From the NCBI GenBank assembly GCA_029945375.1, contig CM057064.1:1116001-1180000 (forward strand): 64,000 bases of DNA, in the 5' to 3' direction. Shown here piece by piece: positions 33,691 through 45,447 of the stretch. How positions within the stretch are numbered: the stretch's first letter is position 1; every line of letters starts with the position of its first letter. The translations under genes and the position numbers were made by a program. The notes beneath the pieces were generated by a model. It did not search any database. It worked only from the letters and a program-made list of their open reading frames with translations, and was not told the DNA's origin. The stretch is from Agaricus subrufescens (taxonomy: Eukaryota; Basidiomycota; Agaricomycetes; Agaricales; Agaricaceae).

Positions 33691-36600
33691 ATGTCCACTT
33701 CGGAGCCTGCATACGTAGCTAGACTCGGGCTCAACAGTAAAACGCCGTTGAACCTCGTCAAGAACATGCCTGGTTACACTACCCCTGTCTTCAAAGGCAA
33801 GGAGGAACAACGCGCACTTGTCGAACAGGAAGTCGCTAGCAAGGTACATTCATCATCGTTTGTGATTTACATCGAGTGGCTCATCATCTGGTCCCTTGTA
33901 TCTGTCTCTTCCCCCAGGGCTTTATTCCTCATGAACTCGTCGCTGGAGAAGTCAACTGGTTCTACTCCAATCTCGGCATCGACGATACTTACTTCCAGAA
34001 TGAATCCCATTCAGTGATCTCCGATCACATCCTTGCCCTCTTTGGCGCCAAGATCATGGCGTTCACCAAGCATGATCCCTCGACGCTTGTCATTGATCTC
34101 GAGAGGATTGACGAGCGCGGCAATAGCGCGACCTTTATCCATAGCAGTGCCCCTGGTCTAACTTCAACAGAAGGGCCTGGTGCAACTTGCGAGGCGCGGT
34201 GAGTGATCTTCATCTGCGATTTCAATTGTTCGTTGGGGACCGGTATCCCCGGCCGGCTCGCTGTCCTAGTTTTATCTGCCCATTTTCCTCGGGCGTAATG
34301 CATATATGCTACGCAGCCGATATCTCCTATATCCATGAATGATATTAATTACCCTTTGCGTAGGATCGATGAGCTATTTTTGGACCCGTCGACGCCTGAG
34401 AACGCTTATCGTCTCGAGACTTTCCGGTCAGCCGGCTCGATTTCCGCCACAGCTAGCCAGCAGCTGCGATGCTACTTTGTCACCAAATGCAATTTCCCCA
34501 AGACCAAGGCCGAGATTATTCCGGGTCAAACAGACATTCGCTCTGTCTCTGACTCGACCTTCCTTGAGAAGGCGACGAAGAACACGCTGGAAATATATCA
34601 GAAAGTGATGTCTAATGTCGAGACTCGACATGGTCCCGTTATTGAGGTTTATGAAGTTGAGGGAACTCGTAAGCGGAGGTTGGTTATTGGATACAAGATG
34701 GGCACTACCTCTCGCTACTTCAGGTAAAACCTCTCTCGCCGACCGCCGTTTGTCCATTAAACCCCTTCTAGCGCCTTGTCGAACCTGTACCACTTTTACT
34801 CTCTCTATTCTACAGGGAAATACGTTGGTGAGTCATATCGCAGTTATCTCTTTAAATTAACTCGTGCTTACGGGGTTTTAATAGAACAATTCGCTAATGG
34901 AATCACTATCATCTCTATCTACCTGAATCCTTTGCCGAACTCCTCAGCACCCCCTATCGAGAACTCCATTTACCAGGTTATGAAGGAGGCATCATTGCTC
35001 TTCTGTCTCCCTGATAATCCTTTCTTCCTTCCTAAATCGGCTGAGAGTCATGCCGTCCAAGAGGCTACCTACGCATGTAAGCTCAGCTCCTACTATCCCT
35101 CTTGGGTCTATGATTGACGTCCGATAAGATTGCGGTTGGGTCTTTGCTCAACATTTCTGCAACCGTCTTGGTCCCGCTTATCTGCAGCTTAAGAATGTGT
35201 TGAATGAAAGCGATCCCACTCATGCTGAGGTCTTGAACAACATCAAGCGAAGATTCCGTGAGGAAACTTTCACTCGAGAGAGTATTGCCCAGGCTATTCA
35301 TGCCTACCCGAACCTCGTATGTTTCTCAAATGTTCGCTGAATTGTTTTCTTACTTTCTTTGGTAGATTCGCCTGCTTTACGTCAATTTTGCCATGGCCCA
35401 TTATCCTCAGAGTGCTGAAGCTTCGAAATTGGGGTAGGTTGCACAGCCACAGCAACAAAACGTGACCCAATCTGACAACCTTCGTCAGCCCTACGCTTTC
35501 GTACCAGCGTCTCCAGACCGTTCAACCGTTGTCAGATGAGGAGCTTTATGACAAGATACGTCGCAGCGTTCCCAACAAGCAGGAGCTACAGGTTCTCGAG
35601 AGCTTCCTGATCTTTAACAAGTCAGTTTTACCCTCAGTTCACCGCGTTTAATTTGCTAACGATCCATCTAGACACGTTCTCAAGACCAACTTCTACCAGT
35701 CGACCAAAGTTGCACTTTCTTTCCGTCTGACGCCCGACTTTTTACCCGAGGTTGAATACCCCAAAACTCCTTTCGGAGTCTTTTTCGTGATTGGCAATGA
35801 GTTCCGTGGTTTCCATATTCGCTTCCGTGATGTCGCTCGTGGAGGTATTCGTCTCGTTATGTCCAGGAACAGGGAGTAAGCGTACTTTCGCTTGCGATGT
35901 TGAAAGATGTCACGCTAACTTTTGTATGACAGGAACTATTCCATCAACCAGCGCATGTTGTTTGACGAGAACTACAACCTCGCTTCGACTCAATCGCTTA
36001 AGAACAAAGATATTCCTGAGGGAGGTGCCAAGGGTACTATCTTGCCATCGCTCGGTGCTCACCCTAGGCGTTGCTTCGAGAAATATGTTGATGTAAGTGT
36101 GCTGTCATTCTGTTGGTACGTTGCTTACATTTAATCCCCTTAGGCTATCGTCGATCTACTCATCCCGGGCCAAACTCCCGGCATTAAAGAGCCTCTTGTT
36201 GACTTGTATGGGAAACCTGAAATTCTCTTCTTCGGCCCTGATGAAGGTACTGCCGAAATGATGGACTGGGCAGCTTGTACGTTCAACTGTTATATACTCT
36301 TACTGTTTCATCATATCTATATCCTACGTAGTGCATGCTCGGGACCGCGGTGCCGAGACATGGTGGAAGTCGTTCACGACTGGAAAGACTGCAGCGACAC
36401 TTGGTGGTGTTCCTCACGACACCTATGGAATGACTTCCCGATCCATTAGGCAATACGTGCTTGGTATCTATGGCAAGCTAGGACTGAGGGAAAAGGACAT
36501 CACCAAGGTTCAGACTGGTGGTCCCGATGGGGATCTCGGCTCTAGTGAGTAAACGATTCGTGCAACCATGGATATTTTCATGTTGACGATGCTTTAGATG

Positions 36601-37723
36601 AGATCTTGCTCTCGTCAGACAAGACAGTTGCCATTATTGATGGTAGTGGCGTGCTTCACGATCCCGTCGGCATTAATCGTGCGGAGCTCATCAAACTTGC
36701 TAAAGCTCGTTTACCCGTCGGCCACTTTGACGTGTCGAAGCTCAGCGAGAATGGTTATCTTGTCAAAGTTGAACAACAGGATGTTAAACTGCCATGTGAG
36801 TTTGTTCTTGATGTCCGGTGAGAAGCATTCATGCTCAAGCACCGATTTGTAGCTGGTGAAATTGTTCTGGATGGTACCGATTTCCGTAACACGGCTCATT
36901 TGAGGTTCAAGGCCGATCTATTCGTACCATGCGGTGGTCGTCCTGAATCGGTCAACATCTCCAATATGAATGCGCTCATTGACGAAGATGGCAAACCGTA
37001 CTTCAAGTACGTTGTTGAAGGTGCCAATCTGTTCTTCACTCAACAAGCTCGTCTCCACCTCGAGAAACGTAAAGTAGTCCTGTTCAAGGACTCGAGTACC
37101 AACAAGGGTATGATATAGCACGCGCCAGTTGTGATAGTTCATCGGAGCTGATTGAGAATTTTAGGTGGTGTCACAAGTTCGTCTTTGGAAGTGTTGGCTG
37201 GTCTTGCCTTGTCGACTGAGGAGTACACCAACCTCATGATCTTCAAGGATGGCAAACCTTCGACTTTCTATCAGAACTACGTCAAGGATATTCAATCTAT
37301 CGTTGCCGACAATGCCGCTGCCGAGTTCCAGTGCCTCTGGAGAGAGCACGCCCGCCTCGGTGAAACCAAGCCTCGGACACAAATCTCTGATGAACTCTCG
37401 AGCACCCTCAATAACTTGCAAGCCGAGTTGGAAGGCTCCGATCTGTTTGACGATGAACCGAGTCGTCGTGGTGTTATGCGCCGTGCTATTCCCAACACTT
37501 TGGTCAATGAGATTGGCCTGGATACACTTCTCAAGAGATTACCTGAGGCTTATCAAAGGGCTTTGTTCTCGAGTTACGTTGCTGCCCACTTCGTAAGTTA
37601 TCTTATATTAATCTCTCTTCTGAGCATGCTTATATATTTGTGCGACCTTTACAGATTTACAAGTATGGTGTGAATGCTTCGAGCGTCGACTTCTTCCATT
37701 TTGCAAGGGATCTCGCAAAATAG
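33691..37723 (+). CDS. gdh2: NAD-specific glutamate dehydrogenase (large type)
   Basis: Sixteen exons join in frame to 1029 residues, the usual size of the fungal ~115-kDa enzyme; exon starts are 33691, 33918, 34364, 34772, 34885, 35129, 35366, 35489, 35672, 35933, 36144, 36332, 36598, 36853, 37165 and 37655. The catalytic region has FHIRFRDVARGGIRLV and the GGAKGT glycine/lysine motif, then FFGPDEGTAEMMDWA and the dinucleotide-binding GGPDGDLGSNEIL. Later motifs include YVVEGANLFFTQQAR and FKDSSTNKGGVTSSS. It deaminates glutamate to 2-oxoglutarate and ammonium with NAD+, mainly when glutamate is the nitrogen or carbon source. All fifteen introns are short and canonical. The ACCATG start follows a CT-rich leader and a TATA box. 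Confidence 0.95.
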
Positions 37724-38115
37724 ACGCATAGAATTTGCAAAGGAAAAGGAAAAAGCAGTCTAATCACATCTCTCTGGTAATGTTTGTTTTTTGGATTGGC
37801 ATTGTTTGCAATAAATAGATAGAAGTACGCCATTGGGACTCGAAAAATAAATCTTTTTTCAGAATCAAAAATTTGTCGGGTTGGGAGTGGGGGTTCTATT
37901 CAACGTGTTTGTACTGTCTTGTGCTTCGACACGTTTTGTATGATTGCTTCTAGTGGTGATTGGCCTGATTATCAATCTGGAACCGAACAGTGGACATAGG
38001 TAGCGAAATTAGTTTTTGCAGCCTTCTTTTCTTTATCTTCCTCCATCATCATCACATCAGCTAATCGCTCACTTATAGAAGATTGACTTACCACCTGAAC
38101 ATACAACAATCTCCG
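37724..38115. other. Intergenic
   Basis: 3' flank of the GDH gene and promoter of the first oxygenase. Nothing specific recognised. Confidence 0.5.
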
Positions 38116-40351
38116 ATGTCATCGGCTCCCGGCTCCTTACTTGTTGCTCGAAAGATGGACGGTGCTTTCCAAGATATTCCTGTCATGTCAGTGGGATTCT
38201 CTTTCCTATGACAAGGATAAGCTTTAGGAGATTGGACGTTCGAATAAGATTATTGATGGATTGTTTGGTGATGGACGTGGCTAATGCACATGAACGTTTC
38301 TGATGTCACTTGGTCTTCTGGGCTGTGGAGCCCTTTTTTTTCTTTGACACTGGTTTATGACAGAATTAGTGATGGACGAGCTTCTTGCTCATGACAGTGA
38401 CTTCTCGAATGCGACGGCATGCTTGGAGAAACGAAAGGAATTGGCAGATTCGATAAGGGATGCTAGTATCAATGTCAGTAGTATATGTGTTTTCTTTTTT
38501 TGTGATATGCAGTGAACTGATGTTGAAAAAACTGTGTTGTTTATGAAGGTCGGGTTCTTCTATCGTTTGTTTTTTGCTCTTGTTTTTCGTGCTGCGGCGC
38601 GTTGATTGCCGAACATGAATGCTTTTTTATATTTAGTCAGGAATCATGGAATTTCGCAGGAAGTGATTGATAATGCTGTAGAAGCAGGAAAACAATTTTT
38701 TGCGTTGCCAGAGGAGGAGAAAATGAAGGTATGTGTGTTCAATAAGGGTTGGTTTTTTTTCTTGACTCCAGCTCGTTTTATAAATAGATCGACATCCACA
38801 AATCTTCAAACTACAAAGGTTACACCGCTGTTTTGGGAGAGAATACTAACGCAAATGGTTTGGGAGACCTACATGAGGGATTTGATATCGGTTGGGAAGA
38901 TCTTGAACCTGGATTTAAGGAACGAGATGGTAAACTGCAAAGTGCGACTCGGGATAATGGTGTTATGGCTGGAGGGAACGTTTGGCCTGATTCGAACCAA
39001 CTGATTGAGTTCAAGGAAGCGGTGTTAACATATTAGTACGTTCGGTGTTAAATCCCCTCCTCCGTTCCCGGGTTGCTAATCTATTACTGGTGGTTGCTAC
39101 TGACGTTCTATGATTTCCGCTGTATACGCTTTGATGTCCTTATTGGCATGCATGGTATTGGGTTCCTGCTTCTTCGACTTTTTTTTTTTTGCGATTGGGG
39201 CCTGGATGGGGTCTGGATGCGATTGTCATCTTCCTGTGCATTCGGAATTGGCGGCCGGTATGGGCTTAATGCAGTCATGCGGCTGTGAAACTGGGGAAAT
39301 TGCTGTTCCCGTTATTTGCTTTGGCTTTGGACCTTCCGGAGACGTTTTTCGATGACAAGGTGAATATTGGATATCATACCTGGTTTCTGATCCAGCCGCT
39401 CTCCAGCAGCTGTCTGAATCTTTGAGTCACCGATGTGATGATTTGTAGACGACGAAGCCGGCAGCGATAATGCGTATATTACATTATCCCCCACAATCAC
39501 CTACGAATTTCGATCCTCAAGACGATCGTCAAATTGGGATCGGTTCCCATACCGAGTGCGTGGTACATGAACCGTTCGATCAGTCATTCCGGTGGTTAAT
39601 TGATCATTCATTGACCATCTGGGTACCTTAGTTACGAGGTAGGTTCTTCAACGATACGTCGTGTAAAAGAGCATCCCCATCCCCTTTAGCTCCAGTATAT
39701 ACTCACCTCACAATCGGGGGTTGTCTACCTCCCTAGGGCCTTGTTCTCTTCCTCGCATGCTCAGCTCTGATTAACCTCGGACTTTTAGTGTTTTACTATC
39801 CTGTGGCAAGATCGTGTGGGTGGGCTTCAAGTACAAAATACTTCCGGCAAGTGGGTTGATGCTGTTCCTATCGATGGTACGGTTGTAGTCAAGTGAGTTG
39901 TGCGGTAAAGTTAGCTTTCAAAGGATTCTGGCTGATAATCTTCAAATTAACCGCTGATTTAGCCTCGGAGACCAATTTGCCCGATGGACTAGTGAGTAAA
40001 TGAAGCCTCCTATTGAGCAAGTGTTGATTAAGTGCCGGGCTTTTAGATGATGTTTTTAAATCGACTGTCCACCGTGTAATTAATCGCTCTGGTGTTGAGC
40101 GGTACTCGATCCCACTTTTCTTTGGGTCGGATTACGACGTCCTGCTTGAGGTCAGTAAAATAAAATCATCCACGCTTAATGAGGCTCATTCAAACTGGTG
40201 TTGGACCATGTGATGTTATCGGGCTTGCTTCTATCAACAGCCGATTTCGACGTGTGTGTCCCCAGAGACTCCTGCAAAGTATGAAGTGGTGACCGCAGGA
40301 GAATATGTTAAATCCAGATTGGAGGCCACTTATGCGCAATCTGCGAAGTGA
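38116..40351 (+). CDS. 2-oxoglutarate/Fe(II) oxygenase (isopenicillin N synthase-like), copy 1; possible frameshift
   Basis: Exons: 38116-38186, 38370-38473, 38549-38564 (16 nt), 38637-38728, 38788-39035, 39275-39359, 39449-39555, 39632-39638 (7 nt), 39789-39892, 39963-39991, 40047-40150, 40241-40351. From the third exon on, everything is in frame (301 codons). The N-terminal DIOX_N part reads VGFFYLRNHGI. The iron ligands are HTD (IGIGSHTDYECF) and the distal His in KSTVHRV; the 2-oxoglutarate salt bridge is RYS. The 7-nt exon (TTACGAG) completes the Asp ligand codon. Between exons 1 and 2 the frame does not close: IPVI-D is followed by one extra base before DELLAHDS. This is either a frameshift, an assembly error or a missed microexon. 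Substrate unknown; close paralogue at 45448. Confidence 0.82.
39632..39638 (+). other. 7-nt microexon of oxygenase copy 1
   Basis: TTACGAG lies between acceptor CCTTAG and donor GTAGGT. Joined to the preceding GA and the following TGTTTT it gives HTDYECFT; skipping it would remove the Asp iron ligand and shift the frame. The flanking introns are 76 and 150 nt. Confidence 0.8.
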
Positions 40352-43262
40352 TGCCTAGGGCCTTGATACTACCGATATTGGCTGTTACTGATTCCGTGCA
40401 AATGACGCCGAACCTATAATGACATCAGTCGTGTTTTTGTTTCTGTGATCTCCAGGTTGCATCAGTCTCAGGTGTGAATCAGGAATTCCATAGAACGTGA
40501 GAAGGTTGACTGGCAGTCTATTGAATATGGAAGGACACCCCCAAAGAATTTGATAGGTGAAGAGTTGCAGATCTTCGGATAGTGAACTTGAATGTCAGGC
40601 GACTCTGGGTTTTTCCCCTTGCTCCAAACAAGTGAAATCCTCGAGGGATGCCTATTTATAACATGACGAAGATTATTGCTGCCTTGAGAACTTCAATATA
40701 GAGTTTCTAGCATGCGCCATCCTGATGTTATGAACCGATATGAAGGCCTAGCCCGATATAGAGGTAATTCTGTGTTCTTCAAGGGCCCCTTCTCTGATAT
40801 GCATGCGACTAGAGGGCCGGAGGCGAGGAAGCACATGAGGTAGGGATAAGTCATCTCCGGCTTCGAAATTCCAAGATTGAGCTGTGCTCTGACCGTTCTG
40901 AAGAAAGAAGCTACTATATGGTACATTCATTTTGTTATTTTTAGGAATGAACCAATGAATTGTTCAGGTGCCGGCGTCGTGCTGTCGAGATCGAGTTTGA
41001 CCTCGATTGAGTTCATGAGAATTTAGGCTCGAGTATCACTAGTGTGGAGTTGAATAACATCAAGCATACTAGGTTAGCATCTTTCCGAAATTTCGGATCT
41101 GGAAGGGAGCCACTGGGAATATTAGGATGCTGTTTTTACTTGAGATAAAAGTATCCGAGGGTATTTTAGGCTATTTTTGAGACCTTTGATTTAAGCTTCG
41201 AACCATCTTGGCGGAGGTATGGGAAAGAATGGCCCAACCAAGTCCACATCGGCTTTGGCTACTGATTTCTGTCGAACTGTCACTTTCTTCAAGCATGGTG
41301 TGGCGCCAGAACCCCTTTTGTTTAAAATTGTCAACGTGACCCCCCGGATACCCGAGAGCGTAATGTACCGTTTACGCTCTTTTGAAATGGAAGACTGAAA
41401 ATGGCCTGGGAGAAACTGATCGTGACAGGTACATTGTACTGTCTGCCGTCCCGGCACTTTGTCACTCCTTTGGTTGTGCCAAAAAAGGGGGTATATCTTT
41501 GACCTGTTTGGTAATATGTATGTATGAAATTTGCTACCGTGTATTTCGGACGCTTCCTGAAGAGTTTATTGTTTTGTTTCTTGCTCGGAATTGGACACGG
41601 AGTCGAGTCAAGTTAATTGACTATTAATAGAGCCAACGATTGAGGTATGATGGCTGGTAGTTAGTTTCTGTAGGTTGACCGAATTCGTCCACGGAGAAGG
41701 CTTCTAATGCAAGGCACTTTCATCTCGGACAAGAAACAAGGATTCGGTAAGACGTTTCCGTGAACTTTTAGTCCCCCTTTCGCCCTTTTAGTAACTGTGG
41801 TTTACTACAAAGGAACTGGGTGCGTAGTCGAGGCCTGGCCACTGCGGCCCCAGACTCCCAGTTGCCTGGGACTCAGGTACTTGCTTCATCTTTCATGCAT
41901 GATAGAGGAAGAGAAGTAGCAACCTTGTGGATGAGATTGTGGCGCTGGGTGATAACGGGTACACGGGTACTTAATGGGAGAGATGACAATCGCCAGTCAT
42001 GACTCAAAGGCTTACTAAATGATGATCGGATATAACTCCAGATGGATTTGCGCGGGTTGGACGTCCGCATGTATTGTTCGACATCTGGGGTGTTTATTGA
42101 GTAATTTAGATATATGAGCCATCATTCTAGCTGTACAGGCTGCGATGCCCGGCGTCTGTGACACTTACTATTGAACCCGCCCTTGGACACTCCCGCCACG
42201 ACCTATTCTTAGTCCGTCAGTGGTGTTTGCGTGGTTTTGAGTTTGGATGGGGTATAGTTAAATGACTCTTTGTTTGATGTGCGATTCCTGTCGAAGAGGC
42301 TCCAAGGAGCAGACATGGCCCGAGAATAACTTTGACCCCAAGTGATCGAGTGATATTTCTATAAAAATATAAATGTGCAATGTCTCTCGGTGATAGTTGG
42401 CGTGCGTGCCATACTTTCTTCTGGCCCAATGGCCTGGTATGTGCGCAAAAGGCCGACCGGAAGAGGTGCATGAGATGCGGCCCTGATCCTCAGAAACTGC
42501 TTGTTTGTTACCACTTCCTGCATCGAATTGCGCCGTGGGCCTGATTAGGAAAACTACGATTCCAGCGCATCAATTCATACCGCCTATGCTCATTCGTAAC
42601 GCAACAGCGGGAAGCTCCTTCTCTTGCCCCACTGTTGGGATCCAATTTCTGGACAATTATCGCCCCGGCCCTGAGCACGAATGATGGATGTTGTTGTCGG
42701 GACCCCGAAGACTCGACGAGAATAAGATCGGCTCGGCATACCGAGTGGCCGTCGCCGTGCATACTCATCAAAAGCAACGGTGTGCGGGTTCAGAAGATAT
42801 CGATCTGGTCTTGTGGCCCTCCCGGCGGAACAGGAACATTGCATCATCCTGAAACACCCCTGTTCTGAATCCATTCACAGGTAGATGTGACCCCTTGCGA
42901 TCTTACAAAGGACAGTCCATGACACTTCCCCAGTCCGTGCCTTCCCTTTTCCTCTTGTGCTATAAAGGTCTTTTCCGGCGACTTTGCTCGATTCCTGTTC
43001 TGGCCCTCCTTCGTGCCTCTTGGCCCATACCAATCCCTATCCTCCCATAATAGCACTGCACCCCTTGGCCTCAGTGCATCCTTGTCAATAATTGCATCGC
43101 CCCAGCGCCGGTACAGTCTCCACTCTTACTGTTACTGGGTCCAATCTCCAAGTGGCCAGGCCCCGTGGTCACAACACCCCTTCAACTCTCTAGACCTCTC
43201 GAGGCCCTTGTCGTCCTCCGGTTCCTCGACGGCTGCCCAGACGACACCTCCCATACGGTCTA
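40352..43262. other. Long intergenic stretch between oxygenase copy 1 and the second SDR
   Basis: About 2.9 kb with only short frames lacking any family motif or splice-consistent extension. No repeats or transposon ends recognised. The final ~250 bp are CT-rich and probably form the promoter and leader of the SDR gene. Confidence 0.45.
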
Positions 43263-44645
43263 ATGGCTTCGAAGTTTTCTTCGTCATTCAAATCGAAGGA
43301 TAGTTTACTTGATCCACATCCCGTCGCCGCCGGATCCTGTCCTTCGATGACGGATTTCAGATTTAGTCCTATGAGGCTCTTCAATGTCGAGGGCCTTGTC
43401 GCAGTGATTACCGGGGGGGGAACAGGTGAGTGACGTTCCTACGATTTGACCGCACTGTTGCGGTGGGAGAATTCTAGACAGAACTAATGATCACGACTAT
43501 GCTACTTATAGGAATTGGTCTAATAATGGCTACGACTCTCGAAAACAATGGCGCAACCGTATACATTATAGGACGGAGGCGCGAAGTTTTGGAAAAAGCA
43601 GCTGCGGAGAACAGTGTACGCATTCTATTCTTGTCACATCTAGAAACTAACTTGTCACCATCCAGAGGTTTGACAAAATCATCCCTTTGGAGGGGGATAT
43701 TACCAGCAAGGAAAACCTGCTTTCTATTGTCGAGACCGTAAAGGCTAGGCACGGTTATATCGACCTCTTGATCAACAATGCCGCAGTCGCTCGAAACTTT
43801 TACCACCATCCTCTTCCAACGCCTGCTACATCTCCTCTACAGGATCCGCCATCGCCCACTTCGTCACCTCTGCCCCATTGTGAAAACTCAGTGCCTAGCA
43901 TCAAAGCATTCCAAAATGCTTTGTGGGATATCGGCTCGATAGAGGAATGGGAAGAATGTTTTAGGACCAATAGTATAGCAGTTTACTACACGACCGTTGC
44001 CTTCCTCGAGCTTCTTCATCGAGGAAATGTGAGACGGCTGCGACTCGAACGCGGACCGTCACCTGCACTATCAAATTCCAATTCTGGCACGGAGACGCCA
44101 TCTGATTCAGTACCGACAACGGGGATGGCCACGGGAGAGGCGTTCATATGTCGCCCACATCACTCATCGCAGGTGATATCAGTCTCGAGCTCTGGAGGAT
44201 TCAGAACGGATCCGAAGGTGCTTTCGCCTTCATATACCCTTTCTAAAGCTGCCTGCACACATCTCGGGAAACTCATGGCGAACCTATTAGCCCCTTGGTC
44301 TATCAGGAGCAACGTCCTGGCTCCTGGCGTTTGGCCGACTGGTAAGTCGATCTGTTTCGTATTTATTGTTTTTATCAATCATTATTGTATAGACATGACT
44401 ACACAGCCGACACCCGATATAACTCTAAGCCCCTCACAGCTTGCCAGTGTTGTCCCCCTCAAGAGAGTAGGCACAGAAGAGGTCAGTCTTATTTCTATTC
44501 TAGTAATCCTACATTTTTCTAACTTTGCGGGCAGGATATGGCCGGAACTATCCTATACATGGCAAGTCCTGCCGGAGCCTATGTGGATGGTTCTGTTTGG
44601 CTCGTGGACGGTGGTCGCGTGACTGGCCTAACAAGCCAATATTAA
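43263..44645 (+). CDS. Short-chain dehydrogenase/reductase with a long Ser/Pro-rich insertion
   Basis: Five exons (43263-43425, 43512-43615, 43666-44341, 44393-44481, 44535-44645) give 380 residues. The cofactor motif is ITGGGTGIGL, formed across the first intron; the basic GRRREVL after strand 2 suggests NADP. The SDR core motifs LLINNAAVARN, ISVSSSGGF and YTLSKAA (YxxxK) are present, and the C-terminus has YVDGSVWLVDGG. Two insertions stand out: a Pro/Ser-rich loop after NNAA, and another Ser/Thr-rich loop before the catalytic Ser. Residues 1-35 are an extra Ser/Lys-rich leader. It lies between two 2OG oxygenases, so it may act on the same metabolite, but no evidence in the sequence proves this. 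Confidence 0.9.
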
Positions 44646-45447
44646 AAACGCTCTTCGCGGAAAACCATTTCTACCAACATCTTGCAACACTGCTAACTAC
44701 ATTTCATTTCATAGGCGAATGGTGTCATTTGCCTTCACAAACCACATGCGTTCAAAATCTTGTATCATTGCAATTTTGCTTTCACGTTTTCCCCCATGAT
44801 GTTCGTACCCCATCTCATAATCTTTTTTTTATATTTGTACATGTCAGTTGAGATTCGTCGCATGGCATCTGTAGTGGAGATATACCATAATTTGTATTTT
44901 TTTTCCAATGTTTTCCAGTTTGATATAATGCTATCCTGTGCAAAAGACTTTGATGAGCAAGTTTCGTCTCTAAATATGTCTGAACTAGGAACATAATAAA
45001 TTGAATACCCCCGAACAGTGTTAAAACGAATTGTCACACAAAATCCCGTTGATGCGACTAAATAGCATGTATTTTGAAGGGTCGTCTACTCGACAGGACG
45101 CCGAGGAATGTTAACTTTCTAACTTTAAAGATTGAGTATTAGTTTTGTCTACTGTTGCGCTAATACTACTTTCGTTGGTCCGAGTCCTGCACCGCGGAAA
45201 AAAAAGGCTGCTTATGGTTTAGCATCCGAAGTAATTATTCTCGACACATCCGGTATCTTTAGATGGTCGGTGTACCGTATGAAAGCCGAGGATACAGGGT
45301 ACTATCTCCGACTACAAATAGTACTAGTGCGGGGGGGCATTTGTGGGGTCGATATAAACAGCTCCACCACGTGGAGCCAAGACGATAAGAGAATCAAGTC
45401 AGGCTCATTTGTATATATCATTAACAGCCGTGTCTTGGCTTCGACAC
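44646..45447. other. Intergenic
   Basis: 3' flank of the SDR gene and promoter of oxygenase copy 2. AT-rich; no gene recognised. Confidence 0.5.

Noticed and set aside
40693..42874. Several 60-95-codon frames on both strands between the oxygenase and SDR genes
   Set aside because: No motifs, no consistent splice sites, and equal density on both strands.
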